64,000 nucleotides of DNA from Antitrichia curtipendula (GCA_951230915.1 OX579639.1:9796001-9860000), one strand, 5' to 3'. Numbered from the stretch's first letter, positions 21,063 through 34,065 are shown. A program made the numbers and translations. The notes: generated from the letters alone by a model not told the origin.

Positions 21063-21299
21063 TAGTCGACTTGAATACAACTAACAGATTTGCTGTATGA
21101 ACTATAAAATATAGTGTGCTGCAGATCATATACAACTGGTCTACGCAACTCATGTGCAACTGTCTGGCTATGGCTTGCAACTCTAACTACTCCTATACAA
21201 GCATCAACAAAGTTGATTTTGTACAAAACAACTGCATCCACTACGACTACTATAGGAAGAACAAACTACTTGCACAATTAGGATAAACAGAATTGGTGA

Positions 21300-23979
21300 T
21301 CATTTGCCTCCAACTTTCCCCTGGCAGTCTGAAGGAATCTCGCCTGCAACACGGGCAATGAAGACTACAAATTGCTCATTCCAAAGTGTACTACTTCCCA
21401 CCACATCTTTCAACTTGTATTCATCTCCAGCTGGATTTGGATGCATCAAATCAACAAACCCTCCTGGTGCATGTGCAATGTCAAGTCTGTACCATCCCTT
21501 TGAAATTTGGGACCCATGATACATCTGTGGGCCACCTCCACCACCAATAGCAGTAATTGTTCCGGATGCCACCACTTGCTTTGGGGCTGATGGATTCAAA
21601 AGTGAAACTTGTTGTCCAACCTCAAACTGCCATCACATAAAACCAAAACATTCATGAGTAAAGGATAACATTTATTCAACAAAGTCTGTGATGAGTGAAG
21701 GAAACAATGGCAACAAGGACATTTGCAAGAGATTAGACATGTAGGTTACTCACTTTGAATTTTGGTGGAGGTTTCACCTTCCGATTTTGAATAGGTTGCT
21801 TCGTCCTCCTTAAGATCTCCTTCTTGGCAAATGGCTGCTGCACCTGTATACCACAGTTATGCTCTATATTAGAGGCATGTAAAAACTTATAAGAACTTGG
21901 AAAAGTGTAAAACACATATTACGTTATTTTCCCTCACCTCTCGATCCTTCCCTCTCCGGAGTTGCATAGAAAATTCTGTATGTTTGGTTGTGGCATTAGC
22001 TGTGCCTTGAACTTCGGGTTGAAGTGTGAAGGTGTCATTGTTCCCACCGCATTCTCCACTATCTTTTTTTTGTGGATCTCCAAGAGGTTGCTCTTGCTCT
22101 CCATCTGTCTCCTTTGGATCCCTCTCTTTCTTGTTCTTGTTGTTGTCTTCAGAAGATGCCCGCTTGTGTTCTTCAACCTGCAGGTAAGGAGGAGCAGTTG
22201 ATTTCCACACCAGGTCAACAACAGGCTCTAAAGTAGGGGATCCATCGAAATCCCATGGATCACTGGAATCCTTGATGTCTTCAACAGGGTTGGTTAATAC
22301 TTCGTGGGTGCCTTCAACAGTGTTTCCTTTCTGCAGAAACTTCAACAATGTCTCTTGCAACCCTTCCACAGCCTTCGTATTGCGATCTGTACTAGCTAGG
22401 ACTTCAACCCTAAACTTCTCTATATCCAGTAATCTGCTTTCCATGGCGGTTAATTTTCCTTGCAAGCCTGAAGTCACCACCTATGACACACATAAGAACA
22501 ATGATTAGACATGACAAATGCAAACGCATAATATAAGAGCCGCAACGTTGTGAACGTGGCTACCAGTTGCATGTTAGTTGCATACTAGTTGCATACTAGT
22601 TGCAATTCAGTTGCATACCAATTGCATATTAGTTGCATGTCAGTTGCATATTAGTTGCAATTAAGTTGCATACTAGTTGCATACCAGTTGCATGTCAGTT
22701 GCATGTCAGTTGCATACTAATTGTATTCCAGTTGCATACCGGCTGCATACTAGTTGCAAGAGCTTCTAAAGACTACTCTACAACTACACGTACAACTTCC
22801 ATGCGTCTCCAGGACTCCTATGACTTCTTCATCTTAAAATTGCAACTTCAGCGACCAATAACAAATTACCAAAACTTACCGATGATCCTGATGGTTCTGT
22901 GAGTCCTGGACTTCTTGCCCTTTTTCCTGACTGATATAACGTCAACAATGCCACACTGTTGTTAGAATGATTGGAAAAGATAGAACAAAGCAGTAACAAA
23001 TTGATTGAAATGCAAGACTACAAAAATTCTTCAATTAGAGGCTCACCACATCAACGAGATCGCCTGCCTTTCCTCGTCTACCGTGCTTAGAGGGATTTTG
23101 CACTTGTTTTCTCATATTGGACATCTGCTCAGACTTCTTCACGTAGGCACCTCCCTCCCAGTATGCCTTCAGCCGCTTCCATTGCTCAGGAAAAATATGC
23201 ACTGGGCATTCAGCATCTTCTCCTGAATCAAATAATTTCTTCAACCGGTGACGTTCCGCCTTCAAAAATCTTTGCACTGCAATGCGGAAACCCTTACCGT
23301 TAAGGGGGTGCTCCAAATACTCAAAGTCCTCGTCCAAAATGGTGCGGAGTTTTTGCAAAGTTTGAGGTTTGTGGTCATTCCAGTTGATGACACTCATATC
23401 AAGTACCAAGGGAGCATACGCCCTCATGCCTTGATCCCACGCACTCTTCCCGGCAGAAGAGGTACTGATTTCACCGTTTGAGTTCACGTGGACTTCGTTC
23501 GGTTTGCGGGCACTCCCGCTTCTCTCTGCTGAAGTCTTCTCAGATTTCTGGGATTTGTTGCGCCTTGCTGAACGCTCTCTGCTGTCTGACTGACGTCTTT
23601 GACGTTTTCGACAGCTATCCAATGCTTCTTCAGTATCCTTTCCAAATAGGTCCTCTTCATTCCCTAGAAAAACAACAAAATTAGTAGAATGACACAAAAT
23701 GTATAAAACAATAAATACTATAGTCATTGAAAATTTGACTTTCCGTAAAGCAAACTCATTTCCATAAAATGTGTTTGACTCACCTTCTTTGCTGCTGTCA
23801 CAATCACTTGGTTTGGAGTGCTCATACTCAGAAGTGATATCTTCAGAACTTCCATGAACAATGGTAGGTACTGTGTCTTTGCTAACAACTTCTACACTCT
23901 TACGAGTGGCCAATGGCAAACCAGTAGTTTGCCGTTCTTTCGTCTTCTTCTGCCCCGCTATTGAAGCTCCTCTGTCCAT
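21300..23979 (-). CDS. tnpA/TNP1-like protein of the CACTA element (6 exons, about 607 aa)
   Basis: Six minus-strand exons with consensus borders: 23979-23784, 23663-23047, 22930-22880, 22480-21938, 21843-21754 and 21626-21300. Phases agree and give about 607 residues. The N-terminal part is basic and Ser-rich. Residues of about 223-271 (FPEQWKRLKAYWE, NMRKQVQNPSKHGRRG) resemble the plant Ptta/En/Spm transposase-associated domain. A coiled coil follows (about 293-340), then an acidic, Lys-rich linker. Exon 6 (GQQVSLLNPS, VASGTITAIG, GWYRLDIA) resembles the TNP1/EN/SPM C-terminal domain. In En/Spm, TNPA binds subterminal repeats and regulates the promoter. Here an 11-bp TGCAACT array sits in intron 3 and another just upstream of the ATG. 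The frame is intact. Confidence 0.85.
22557..22765 (-). repeat. TGCAACT array 2, inside tnpA intron 3
   Basis: About 19 units of an 11-base monomer, AGTTGCATACT and variants, on the plus strand (TGCAACT on the gene's sense strand). It is wholly intronic, between the donor at 22879 and the acceptor at 22481. Confidence 0.9.
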
Positions 23980-24062
23980 TTCACTCTATTGAAAGGAATG
24001 AACAGTTAGAACGTTGAAATTGAATGACCAACTGCTCAGACTTTGCCACTGAAATTAACCTA

Positions 24063-24425
24063 AGCTGCAACTACACTGCAACTAATTTGCGACTTCATTG
24101 CAACTAGTGATATACAACTCAGGGTCAACCATTTTGCAACTAAGTCACAACTACAATGCAACCAACTTGCGACTGCAATGCAACCAACTTGCGACTGCAA
24201 TGCAACCAACTTGCGACTGCAATGCAACCAACTTGCGACTGCAATGCAACCAACTTGCGACTGCAATGCAACCAACTTGCGATTGCAATGCAACCAACTT
24301 ATGACTACAATGCAACCAACTTGCGACTGCAATGCAACCAACTTGCCACTGCAATGCAACCAACTTGCCACTGCAATGCAACCAACTTGCAACTACAACT
24401 ACAATGCAACCAATTTGCTACTTGC
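24063..24425 (+). repeat. TGCAACC array 3, upstream of the tnpA start
   Basis: A 22-base unit (TGCAACCAACT plus TGCGACTGCAA, that is 2 x 11) is repeated about 12 times with few changes. It begins 84 bases upstream of the tnpA ATG, so it lies in its 5' UTR or promoter, where a self-regulating DNA-binding protein could act. Confidence 0.9.
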
Positions 24426-24429
24426 GACT

Positions 24430-27400
24430 ACATGAACAACTTCAAGTGACTTCAGACTCAGCAAAACTTAAGTGGAACGTAGACAGGGAAAATTGAACTG
24501 TGAAAGTATCAATCTCTAAGATTCTCCATCCCTTACAAGAACCCTGCAGCAGATACTGGCAGCAAGAGGACATAGCGAGACACCAAAAGCGTCAGCCTCA
24601 CCAACTAACCCTAAGACCCTAAGACTCGATTTCTACAGTCGAGGCTGAGCAGTGAAAGTCGCACTTTGCAACGGCGCTTTAGGATTCAGATAGTCTTTTT
24701 CAGGAGCCTTAAGATAGCTGTTGTACATGAAGGCAGATAGTTCGAATTTGAGAATCCAAGGATCCCTTGAGGCCTTGAGTGACACCAGAACTGGAAGTTC
24801 TAAAATCCACGAGCTAAGCAATCTTCTTCACAAATGATTCACATGACGCTGTCACCGTAAGGCAATAATTACAGAGAGACCAAGAACCCAAGCCGTTGTT
24901 GCGGTGGTTACATCTAGGTCACTAAAGCAACCTTAAATCGCAAACTGGCTAAGTCCTACCCTATAGAATCAACCCAACTATATACGACAACGGAGATCAA
25001 CAAATTGCATAACAACAGATCAGAACTTCTTGCCCCAATGTCAGGCACACTCAAACGAATCAATTGACCAAGACAGACGTCTCAATTCCAAGGTTCCATA
25101 CCGACAAAGATGCAAATGCAGCCACCTGTACCTTGAGGTGAGAATTCGCACGGAGCTTGCACGCTTTTGTACCCCTCAATGGCTTCACGACTCTGCAAGA
25201 GAGAATATCACCATAGATTAGTATCCAAGATCGAGCATATCCACTTCCGCACACCAAAACTGAAATCCTAAACTCCCAGACCACCAAGACCGCGTGCCCA
25301 AAGCGTGATGCGTAACGCCAGACAAGGAAACCTGTTTCCCAAAGCCTGATGCGTAACGCCAAACGAGGAAACCTGTGACAAGTACCGTGTGACAAGTACC
25401 GCAACAACTCACAATACAAGCTGCTCTTCTGCATGAATATATCTCAGAGAGGGCTTCAGTTTAATTTGTTGATAAGCCCAAGAGAACGGAGACTTCACCA
25501 CGATCGACAAGCATCTGCACAACCCACTAGTCGAAATTCGCAGGAGAGCTTGAATCCGGCCTTCCGCGAGCGGGGCAGCCTCCACTGCGTTCTTCAAGAA
25601 TGCAGCGGCCCTTGCCATGGAGTACCGACGTCGGAGAACAAGGAAAGGGTCTCTTGGCTCTCTCAAGAAGCTCGGCTCTCTCAAGAAGCTCGATGTGCCC
25701 AGGACGACACCACCACTGCTACAGTACTATGTCTACAAACAGTCTTCCCTGTTCTCGCCCAAGAAAATTATGTACCCCATGAATCTGCAAGACGGGACAT
25801 TGCCACATATAAAAAACTACAAGTCGAGCATAATCACTTCTGCAATTCAAAACTAAAATACCAGACCAGACCTGAGCAAATGATTCACAAGACACTGTGT
25901 CATCCTAAAGCAATAATTATAGAGAGACCAAGAACCCAAGCCGTTGTTGTGGCGCACTAGATCACTTGCCCATGGCAAGGCAATCGTAAATCGCAAACTA
26001 GCTGAGCCTCCTGCCCTGTACTATCTACCCAACTAATTAAGACAACGGAAATCAACAAGATGCATGACAACCGATCAGAACTTGCTTGCCCCAATGTCAG
26101 GCAGACTTAGTTCTGAGCATTTGCTAAATTGAAAGGCAGGAAGAGAAATTCCAGTTTGGCTCACCAACCCCAACCTCAACATCAGCAACGTCCAATGAAC
26201 ACAATGAAACTCAACTTCAGCAGAGACAAAGAATCATGTATGACTGGTAATATCCTCAAGTCTGTCCAATTGCTTGTCTGATTTCATACCTCCTTCTCGG
26301 CCTTCAGCACCAATAATTCCAAGGTCTGCCGCTTCCAATTTTAGAGAGAAGAAGTTCAATTCAGTCCACACAAAAGTTCCACATATGTATCCCTGTCTTG
26401 AGATCTTCCGCTCCCCGTTAACTGAAAATGATCTCCTCCTGTTTTTCGGAAACCCCTCCAAATTGCCCAGCCCTCACGGTTCTGAGAGAAAAAAACACTC
26501 ATTAGTTCCCTGCATCAACCACCGCCGACGTATGGAGCCTTAATATTTAGCTTCAGTCAAAAAAATAATGGCCTTCTGCTCCCTTGCATCTATGTCTACT
26601 CGATTCGTCACACTGCTCAACCCGGAACTCTCAAGCCACCAAGCACAAAGGAAAGAACAACTGCAGCGCTTGACCTCAAGTTATTCAACAACTTCAAATG
26701 ACTTCAGATTCAGAAAACTGGACTGGAACGGAGTCCCCTAAACCCTCAAATGTGAAAGTATCAATCTCTAATATTCTCTAATCCCGTACACACTCTTCTA
26801 AAGGCAGCAAGAAAGCTGCAACAGATATTGCAACTGAAGAAAAACCCTAAACCTGAACCACAACATCGCACACCCTAAACCCCAATATCTGAGCTTCTCC
26901 CTCCAATCGAGTAAACCTCCAACTCCAGCAGGAACCCTAAACCCACAACGCCCACAACTTCCAACATATCCAAAGAGCTTCCAAATTTAACTTCAATGTA
27001 CAAAAAAGATATCATGCTGCAGTGAGGAATTGAAATGAGGAAGTTCGGCTTACCTGGCAGTGGAGACTCAGCGCGCGGACAGGTAAATCTAGGAGGGAGA
27101 CGACATGGCGAGACCCAACCAACCAACCGTAAGCCCCGATTTCTACAGTCGAGGTTGAGTATTGCAGCCGCACCCTGCAACGGTGTTTCAGGGTTTTGAT
27201 GATCTTCTCCAGGAGCACTCGGGCAGTACAGCTGCGGTACAATTCGCACGAAAACAACGGTGTTTTAAGAATCCAGGGTTTAGGTGAGGCCTTGAGTGAC
27301 AATAGCAGAACTGGAAGTTCTAAAATCCACGGACCTAGGAATCCTCTGCGCCCCTCAAAATGGTGTCTGTCCTGCACCAAAACCACGAACCCCTGCTTAT

Positions 27401-28170
27401 CCGAGAATCCCGGCAAAGGACAGCCTCGAATCGAACGAGAATTCACGACAACGAGAGATTAGGGTTCAGTTTAAATCGTTTGCACCACCAGTGGGCTGAT
27501 CTATATTCTTCGTCGTAGGAGCGGCCAAATTCTCAAAGAAATTCCAGAAGTTGACAAGAAATTAACAAAAAACTGACGACTTCCCAGGAAACACAAGCAT
27601 CCAAATTCCCAAGCGGATGATCGCTCCAGCAGCGGCGAAACAAGAAAAGGGAGTCTGACCTTGGCAGGCAGGCACTTGAGAGAGCTCGTTCCTTGCTAAT
27701 TGAATTTAGACGGGCTCAAGCAGGGTTTGATTCATTTCATCTACGTTAGTGAAGGAAGAAAGCGCCGGATCTTTCATTGGTGTGATGAGCCAACTTTCAT
27801 CCACGGGCATGAATGAAACATCATGGAAATACCGCTTCTACCCCTGAAGACTCCACAGCACCGTCGGAGAAGGCAAGGCCGCCTCTTGGAGAGAAGTTCG
27901 CTCGAGGCGTTGCTGTAGGCAACCTCCGAAAGCGACTCATATCTTTCACAGCAGAAGAAGTAACATTATGCGCTTTGTTCTCATTTTGTGTCATGATTTT
28001 CTGTGTTCTTCTAAAGATTCAAGGCTATTTGAGAAGGTTTAGGGTTTCTAATAGAAGGCTACCTTACTTGGGGGTCTTCTTATGTTAGTTTAGTACTCCA
28101 TCTCTAGGGTACTTCTGCATTCTTGAAGCAACTGTAGTCACTGCGCAAGATTGGAGGTCTATCAAGGGGG
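24430..28170. other. 3.7-kb region between the divergent CACTA genes, built of diverged direct repeats
   Basis: There is no convincing gene. Blocks recur in the same orientation: 24,830-25,060 is matched at about 25,880-26,105 (AGAGAGACCAAGAACCCAAG, CCCCAATGTCAGGC). The block 24,445-24,530 is matched at 26,690-26,780, and 24,790-24,825 at 27,308-27,345 (AACTGGAAGTTCTAAAATCC). This is the presumed two-way promoter of the element. Open frames here are short and unsupported. Confidence 0.6.
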
Positions 28171-28266
28171 ATGGATACAGGAAATGACCACGTACTAGTC
28201 GGACAGGAGCGGCGACAGAAATTACGTGATGATAGACTCTGGGTGAGAGAGTATCGCTGAGCTACG

Positions 28267-31200
28267 TTGTTAAATTTGCAAAGATTGAATTGCCCGTGTT
28301 GTAAATGTAAGGGCGCCAAGAAGTTCAGTGTTTCCAAAGTGGGGCAGCATCTACTTCGATATGGGAGGAATTCAAATTTTAGGGTGTGGCGAGGACCTGG
28401 AAGTAGGGAGACATCAGATGAAGAATGGGAGACTGATTTCTGGAATTCAACAGGAAGTCAAGAAGTACAAATTGATAATGAAGTGGACACTAGAAACATG
28501 CTCTCCAATGTGTTCCAAGACTTCAGAGACTCAGAGACCATGGAAGAACAGGTACATGACACAGAGGCTATGGAAGAACGACTACATGACACAGTAGTGG
28601 AGGCCTTTACAGTAGCAGACCGCGTAAACAACGAATGCATTTGTAGAGCAAGTGGGGGTACGGCAAATTCTGCTGAAAATGAAGGAGCTGAAGCGGAGGT
28701 CGAAAATGCGTTGTCACAGGAAGAACCCATAGGTGATACCAATGAGCAGCCAGAGCTTCAAGGTCAAATCAATTTTGATGCTCACATCTTGGAAGAGGCT
28801 TTGCATCCACTATATGAAGGTGCTCAATGTACTAAATTGGCAGCCACCATTCTTATCATGAATGTGTGTACTGTCCATGGGGTGAGTAACAACTTTGCTG
28901 ATGAATTGTTTACTCTTTTGGAAGGACACATCCTGCCACAAGGCAATACGTTGCCTAAGAATTACTATGCAACTCAAAGATTAACAGGGAAATTAGGATT
29001 GGGTTATAATAGCATCCATGCATGTGAGAAAGGATGTGTACTCTTCAGAGGCGATTTTAGAGAGCTTACACGTTGTCCAAAGTGTAATGGTCCAAGATAC
29101 AGGGATGAGATTAGGAAGAAGTTCCCAGTGAAAGTGTTGAGGCACTTCCCTATCATCCCAAGATTGCAGCGCATGTTTCGTAGCCCAGAACTCTCGAAAT
29201 TGTTACTGTGGCATTCAGAGAATGGAAGTAATCGTCTAGGGGGAGACAATTTAGTGCGACATCCATGCGATTCAAAAGCATGGCGCCACTTTCACGACAA
29301 TGTGGATCCAAGCTTTGATGAAGACTCTCGAAATGTCCATTTTGCTCTGGCCGCAGATGGAGTGAATCCATTCAAGCAGACCAAGTCAAGTTGGTCTACT
29401 TGGCCAGTAACCTTGCTAAATTATAATTTGCCCCCTTGGTTGTGCACCAAAAAATTCTTCATGATGTTAGCTTTGTTGATTCCTGGAAAGCAATCTGTAA
29501 CAGCGGAAGTATTTGATGTGTATCTAGAACCCTTGGTGGATGAATTGTTGGAATTGTGGAAAGGAGTGCCAGCATATGATGTTGTACAAGAAGTTGGTGC
29601 TCGTTCTTTCAACCTTAGAGCAGTTCTTATGTGGACAATATATGACTATCCTGGATACGGCACTGTAGGAGGATTTGCACACCAAGGATATGCAGGGTGT
29701 GCATGGTGTGGTGTTGACTTAGGAGCAGAGCATTCAACGGAGCTATGTAAAGAAATTTATCAAGGGACTCGTAGATGGTTACCTGCTGATCATCCTTATC
29801 GCTCGGAGCATATGAAAGATCACTTTGATGGGCGATTGGAAACACGAGGAAAACCCAAAGTTGTATCTGTGGAGGAACAACTGGAATATGCGGAGCAGTA
29901 TAAGTCATGGAAGGCAACAGGGAACAGAGAAGGTGCTCCAGGGGATCCGTCCAAATTGCATGGAGTAAAGCGGACTAGCATTCTTTTCAAATTGCCTTAT
30001 TGGAAGGTGAGATCCTCAAGTCTTTCAAGTAAAAGGACTAAAAGGCAACCGTGGGTTACTCGCAACCTAAGTTCTCGAAGTGAAAGTGTTCAGTAGAATA
30101 GTGGGATGTCAAGTGTTCTGTAGTTGCATATTAGTTGTAATGCAGTTGCATATTAGTTGTGTCATAGTCGCATATTAGTTGTGCTGTAGTTGCATATCAG
30201 GTGTGCCGTAGTTGCATATCAGTTGTGCCGTAGTTGCATATCAGTTGTTCCGTAGTTGCATATCAGTTGTTCCGTAGTTGCATATCAGTTGTTCCGTAGT
30301 TGCATATCAGTTGTGCCGTAGTTGCATATCAGTTGTGCCGTAGTTGCATATCAGTTGTGCGGTAGTTGCATATCAGTTGTGCGGTAGTTGCATATCAGTT
30401 GTGCCGTAGTTGCATATCAGTTGTGCCGTAGTCACATATTAGTTGTGTCATAGTCACATATTAGTTGTGTTGTAGTCGCATAGCAGCCGTGCAATATTCG
30501 CATAGAAATTGTGCTGCATTGGTTTTGAGCAGTGGTAGCACAGTGTTTGTCATGAGCGTCTGTAGTCGCCATTAAAGCATCTACAATCAGCTTTCAATAA
30601 ATGTGATATCCTACCAAAGTAGCAAAGCATTTTTTTGGGAAGATTTAAAGTGATTAGAAAAACATCTGGGATGCAGATATGTCTATATACTGTTTGTCTT
30701 TGTCTTCTGTCAATCCAAAACTAACTACAGAGTACTATTCATGTGTCCAGAGGCTTCTTATCCGCTACACGCTGGATGTCATGCATTGCGAGATGAATCT
30801 TGCAAAGAATTTCTTAAAAACAATAAGCGGGAAAAAGGATACTGTGAAGGTGCGACGAGATCTTCAAAGAAGAGGTATACGAAGGCATTTGTGGTTGACA
30901 CCAAACCCTCGCAGAGCTGATAAGATGTTGAAACCAAGTGCAGGGTATGTGCTATCAGAGAAAGAGTATGAGCAGTTTGCAGACATTATTGCATCTGTGA
31001 AGCTTCCTTCAGGATACTCCTCGGCATTTGGTAAGCATATGAAGGCTAAAAAATTTGGAAGCCTCAAATCGCATGACTATCACGTGTTGATGCAACAATT
31101 GATGCCATTGGCTATGAGGGGTTTATTGAAACTTGGGCCACGTATGGCCATCATGCGGATGTGCAAGGTGTTTAGGAGAATATGCACAAAAGCTTATAAT

Positions 31201-32867
31201 CCAGCAGATTTTGAGTCCCTTCAATTAGATGTGGCTGAGACTATGGCACTATTAGAGATGGAATTCCCACCGTCTTTTTTTGACATGATGACACACCTTC
31301 CATATCACTTGGTTCAAGAACTTGACTTGTGTGGGCCTGTCAGTACAAGGTGGATGTACCCAGTTGAAAGGTATATGAAAACATTGAAGAATTATGTTCG
31401 GAGCATGGCTAGACCAGAGGCTTGCATGGCAGAAGGATACGTGAAGGAAGAAGGTCTGGGCTTTGTGACAGAGTATTTGCAAAGATTTGATTTGGTCAAG
31501 AGACGCGTGTGGGATGCAGAAGAAGAGTTTGGCGATGCTGAAGAAGTTCTAGAAGGTGCAGGTCGGCAGTTCGTGATGCCTACTACGCTACGGGATACAG
31601 CGCACAATTATGTGTTGAACAACGTTGCCGTTTTGGAGCCACTCATCAAGTAAGTTGCAGTAGTATCATCATCTTATACAACCCAATTAGTGGAACAAAG
31701 TTATGTAAGTGTTTGCCGCAACTGCTTTCAGTAGCACAGAGGCAAGTAGAATGCAACTAACATGCAACTACAATGCAACTAGAACGCAATTACATTGCAA
31801 CTAGAATACAACTAACATGCAACTACAATGCAACTAGAACGCAACTACAATGCAACTAGAATACAACTAACATGCAACTACAATGCAACTACAATGCAAC
31901 TATAATGCAACTATAGTGGAACTAGAAAGCGAGTACTGTGCAACTAAAACCGCAACAAGGACACTGCGACTCTTTTGTGCAACTAAAACCGCAACAAGGA
32001 CACTGCGACTCTTTTGTGCAACTATTGTAACTACACAATATCTGAGGTAGTCATAATTTATCACAGCCGACCAAAATGTCTGAGGTAATAAAAGGTAACT
32101 TGAACAAAATGCTTGAAGAGTTGTAGTAGTTCCTACATGTCAAATTTTGATAGTGTTGGCTTTAACTTCTTTCATACGTGTGCAGGAAATGGAAGGAAGA
32201 ATGTCAGATAGATCCACACACAGCACCCCTTGAGGTGTGGATACAAACGGCTGTTTGCAACAATGACAGCGGTGCACAGACTCCTGAGGACAGAGATAGG
32301 ATGTTATTAGCCAGGAAACCATCACAGAAGGCACTTCGATATTCTCGTATGAAAGCTTTTGGAAACCATTTCAAAGTGGAAGACAACGCCTCCAACCAAT
32401 TGCAGACATATGATTGTGGTGTTGCATCTGTGTTCCAAATTCCAACCTCTGATCTTAGAGATGTCTCTAGTGACTCCTATGTTAGAGTGGTGAAAGATAT
32501 ATTGAAACTAGATTATGGGCCTGTCAGCAACCCTGTGATATTAATGCGGTGTGAATGGGTGAAGAAAACAGACAATCGAGGAAATCCGACATACATTAGA
32601 GATGAGGCTGGATTTCTTGTAGTAAACTTCCGCCACAAAATGAGCAGGATGCTGGATCCTTTTATATTTTCAAGCCAGGCAACCCAAGTTTTTTTTGCTG
32701 ATGATGTAAAGAAAGAGGGTTGGAAAGTAGTACTACATAAAGAAGCCCGTGCTCGACGAGAATTTGTGGACACATCAGATGTGTTCGTCAACACCACTGT
32801 ACAAGCTTCTGGTTTAGCTACTCCAGAGGATGTGCCTCCTCTACCTGCTATCCCGTCTTTAGTCTGA
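28267..32867 (+). CDS. TNP2/DUF4218 transposase of the CACTA element (tnpD-like)
   Basis: Three exons: 28267-30006, 30751-31649 and 32186-32867 (stop TGA), with matching phases and GT-AG borders, about 1,106 codons. The frame opens without an ATG, so a short first exon lies upstream; an ATG at 28171 is a candidate. Near the start is the C-terminal half of the transposase-associated zinc finger (CPCCKCKG...HLLRYGRN). The TNP2 domain follows (HACEKGCVLF, AADGVNPF, STWPVTLLNYNLPPWLC, WTIYDYPGYG), holding the Asp residues of the DDE-type core. Exon 2 starts at RLLIRYTLDVMHCEMN, and DUF4218 lies near residues 755-815 (FFDMMTHLPYHLVQEL, RWMYPVERYMKTLKNYVR). In En/Spm this protein binds the 13-bp ends and cuts them. 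The frame is intact and both introns carry TGCAACT arrays. Confidence 0.9.
30121..30495 (+). repeat. AGTTGCA array 4, inside transposase intron 1
   Basis: A 22-base unit, AGTTGCATATC plus AGTTGTGCCGT, is repeated about 15 times, homogeneous in the middle and diverged at both edges. It lies in the intron from 30007 to 30750. Confidence 0.9.
31735..32035 (+). repeat. TGCAACT array 5, inside transposase intron 2
   Basis: Eleven-base units (TGCAACTACAA, TGCAACTAGAA, TACAACTAACA) alternate. They are followed by a duplicated 47-base segment around CTAAAACCGCAACAAGG. The intron spans 31650-32185. Confidence 0.88.
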
Positions 32868-33319
32868 GCCATAGAGTTATCTGAGGAGGACAATCTCTTA
32901 GTATCAGCTGGATATTGAAATTATTAGTAGAAAATGTTTCCTACTTTGAAACTAGCTTTGCAGTGTTTTTCGATTCAAATACAGTTAGTGCACAACTGCA
33001 TGCATATGTGCATATTCTCCATTAATGGGTTTAGGCAACTAGAAATGAAACAGACCATTACAGATTGTAGAACTTCTAATATTATAAAGCCATACTTCTT
33101 TGGTCTATTCAAGTGTATGCAGTAACTAGTTGTGGATGATCTTCATGCATGCACATGTTAGGTTGCATCCCACAATGAACTTATGGTGAACATTTGGTCA
33201 CAACTATATGGCAAAACGAGGTTGTGACTACAATTTATAAACAACAAGTTCCACAGCATTTCGACTGAACTCAGACTACTACGTTTCTCTTGGAGTCAAA
33301 TTTTAGTGATTTTGTAGTT

Positions 33320-34030
33320 GAATTCTAGTCATTCTGCAGTTGCATTCTTGTTGTTTCCTAGTTGCATTTCAGTGATTTTGTAATTGAAGTCTAGTCATTC
33401 TGCAGTTGCATTCTTGTTGTTTCCTAGTTGCATTTCAGTGAACTTCTAATTGCATTCTAGTTGACATGGCAATTGCAATACAGTTGTTTTCTAGTTGCAT
33501 CCCAGTCGCTTTGTAGTTGTAGTCTATTGCAGTCCAGTCGTTTGTTAGTTGCAGCCCAGAAGTTTGTTAGTTGTAGTGCAGTCGTTTGTTAGTTGCAGTG
33601 CAGTCGTTTGTTAGTTGCAGTCCAGTCGTTTGTTAGTTGCAGTGCAGTCATTTGTTAGTTGCAGTGCAGTCGTTTGTTAGTTGCAGTGCAGTTGTTTGTT
33701 AGTTGCAGTCCAGTCGTTTGTTAGTTGCAGTCCAGTCGTTTGTTAGTTGCATTTCAGTCATTTGTTAGTTGCAGTGCAGTCGTTTGTTAGTTCAGGTGTA
33801 ATTGGCGCGATTGCCATTTGACAGCGTGGAGTCCACGCAAAAAGTAGTTGTCCACGTAGAGAACTAGCGGATGTAGAATACCTTCTGTTACTTCTTCGTA
33901 ACCCCACTGTTCGTTATGCAACTACTTCGCGACTAATACTGCAACTAGGTGCAAATACAGAGGGACGCAGTTGCATATTAGTTGCATGTTAGTTGAAATT
34001 CAAATGCATAGGCCCGTAGTTGCATCACAG
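33320..34030 (-). repeat. AGTTGCA array 6 and right subterminal region
   Basis: The main block (33,530-33,795) repeats a 22-base unit, AGTTGCAGTGC plus AGTCGTTTGTT. The flanks hold looser copies (33,320-33,520 and 33,915-34,025). The motif is inverted relative to the left array, matching the inverted ends of the transposon. The sequence from 32,868 to 33,319 is the 3' UTR or spacer with nothing recognised. Confidence 0.88.
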
Positions 34031-34065
34031 CGGGTTACGAAACCCCCCTTTTCCTTCTAGTGCTT

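Larger units (their letters stand above)
19883..34062. mobile_element. complete CACTA (En/Spm) transposon, 14,180 bp
   Basis: The left end reads CACTAGAAGAAAACGGGGG and the right end, reverse-complemented, CACTAGAAGGAAAAGGGGGG. Both are flanked by the 3-bp duplication CTT (19880-19882 and 34063-34065). CACTA ends with a 3-bp duplication are diagnostic of the superfamily. Inside are two divergently transcribed, intron-containing genes with intact splice sites: a TNP1/tnpA-like protein (minus) and a TNP2/DUF4218 transposase (plus). Arrays of a TGCAACT motif lie near both ends, upstream of tnpA and in three introns. No frame-breaking change is visible in the exons I could define, so this element may be autonomous or recently so. 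Confidence 0.95.

Noticed and set aside
24060..24449. Five overlapping frames with repeated QLATAMQPTCD or VASWLHCSR
   Set aside because: Same cause: a 22-bp array open in many frames.
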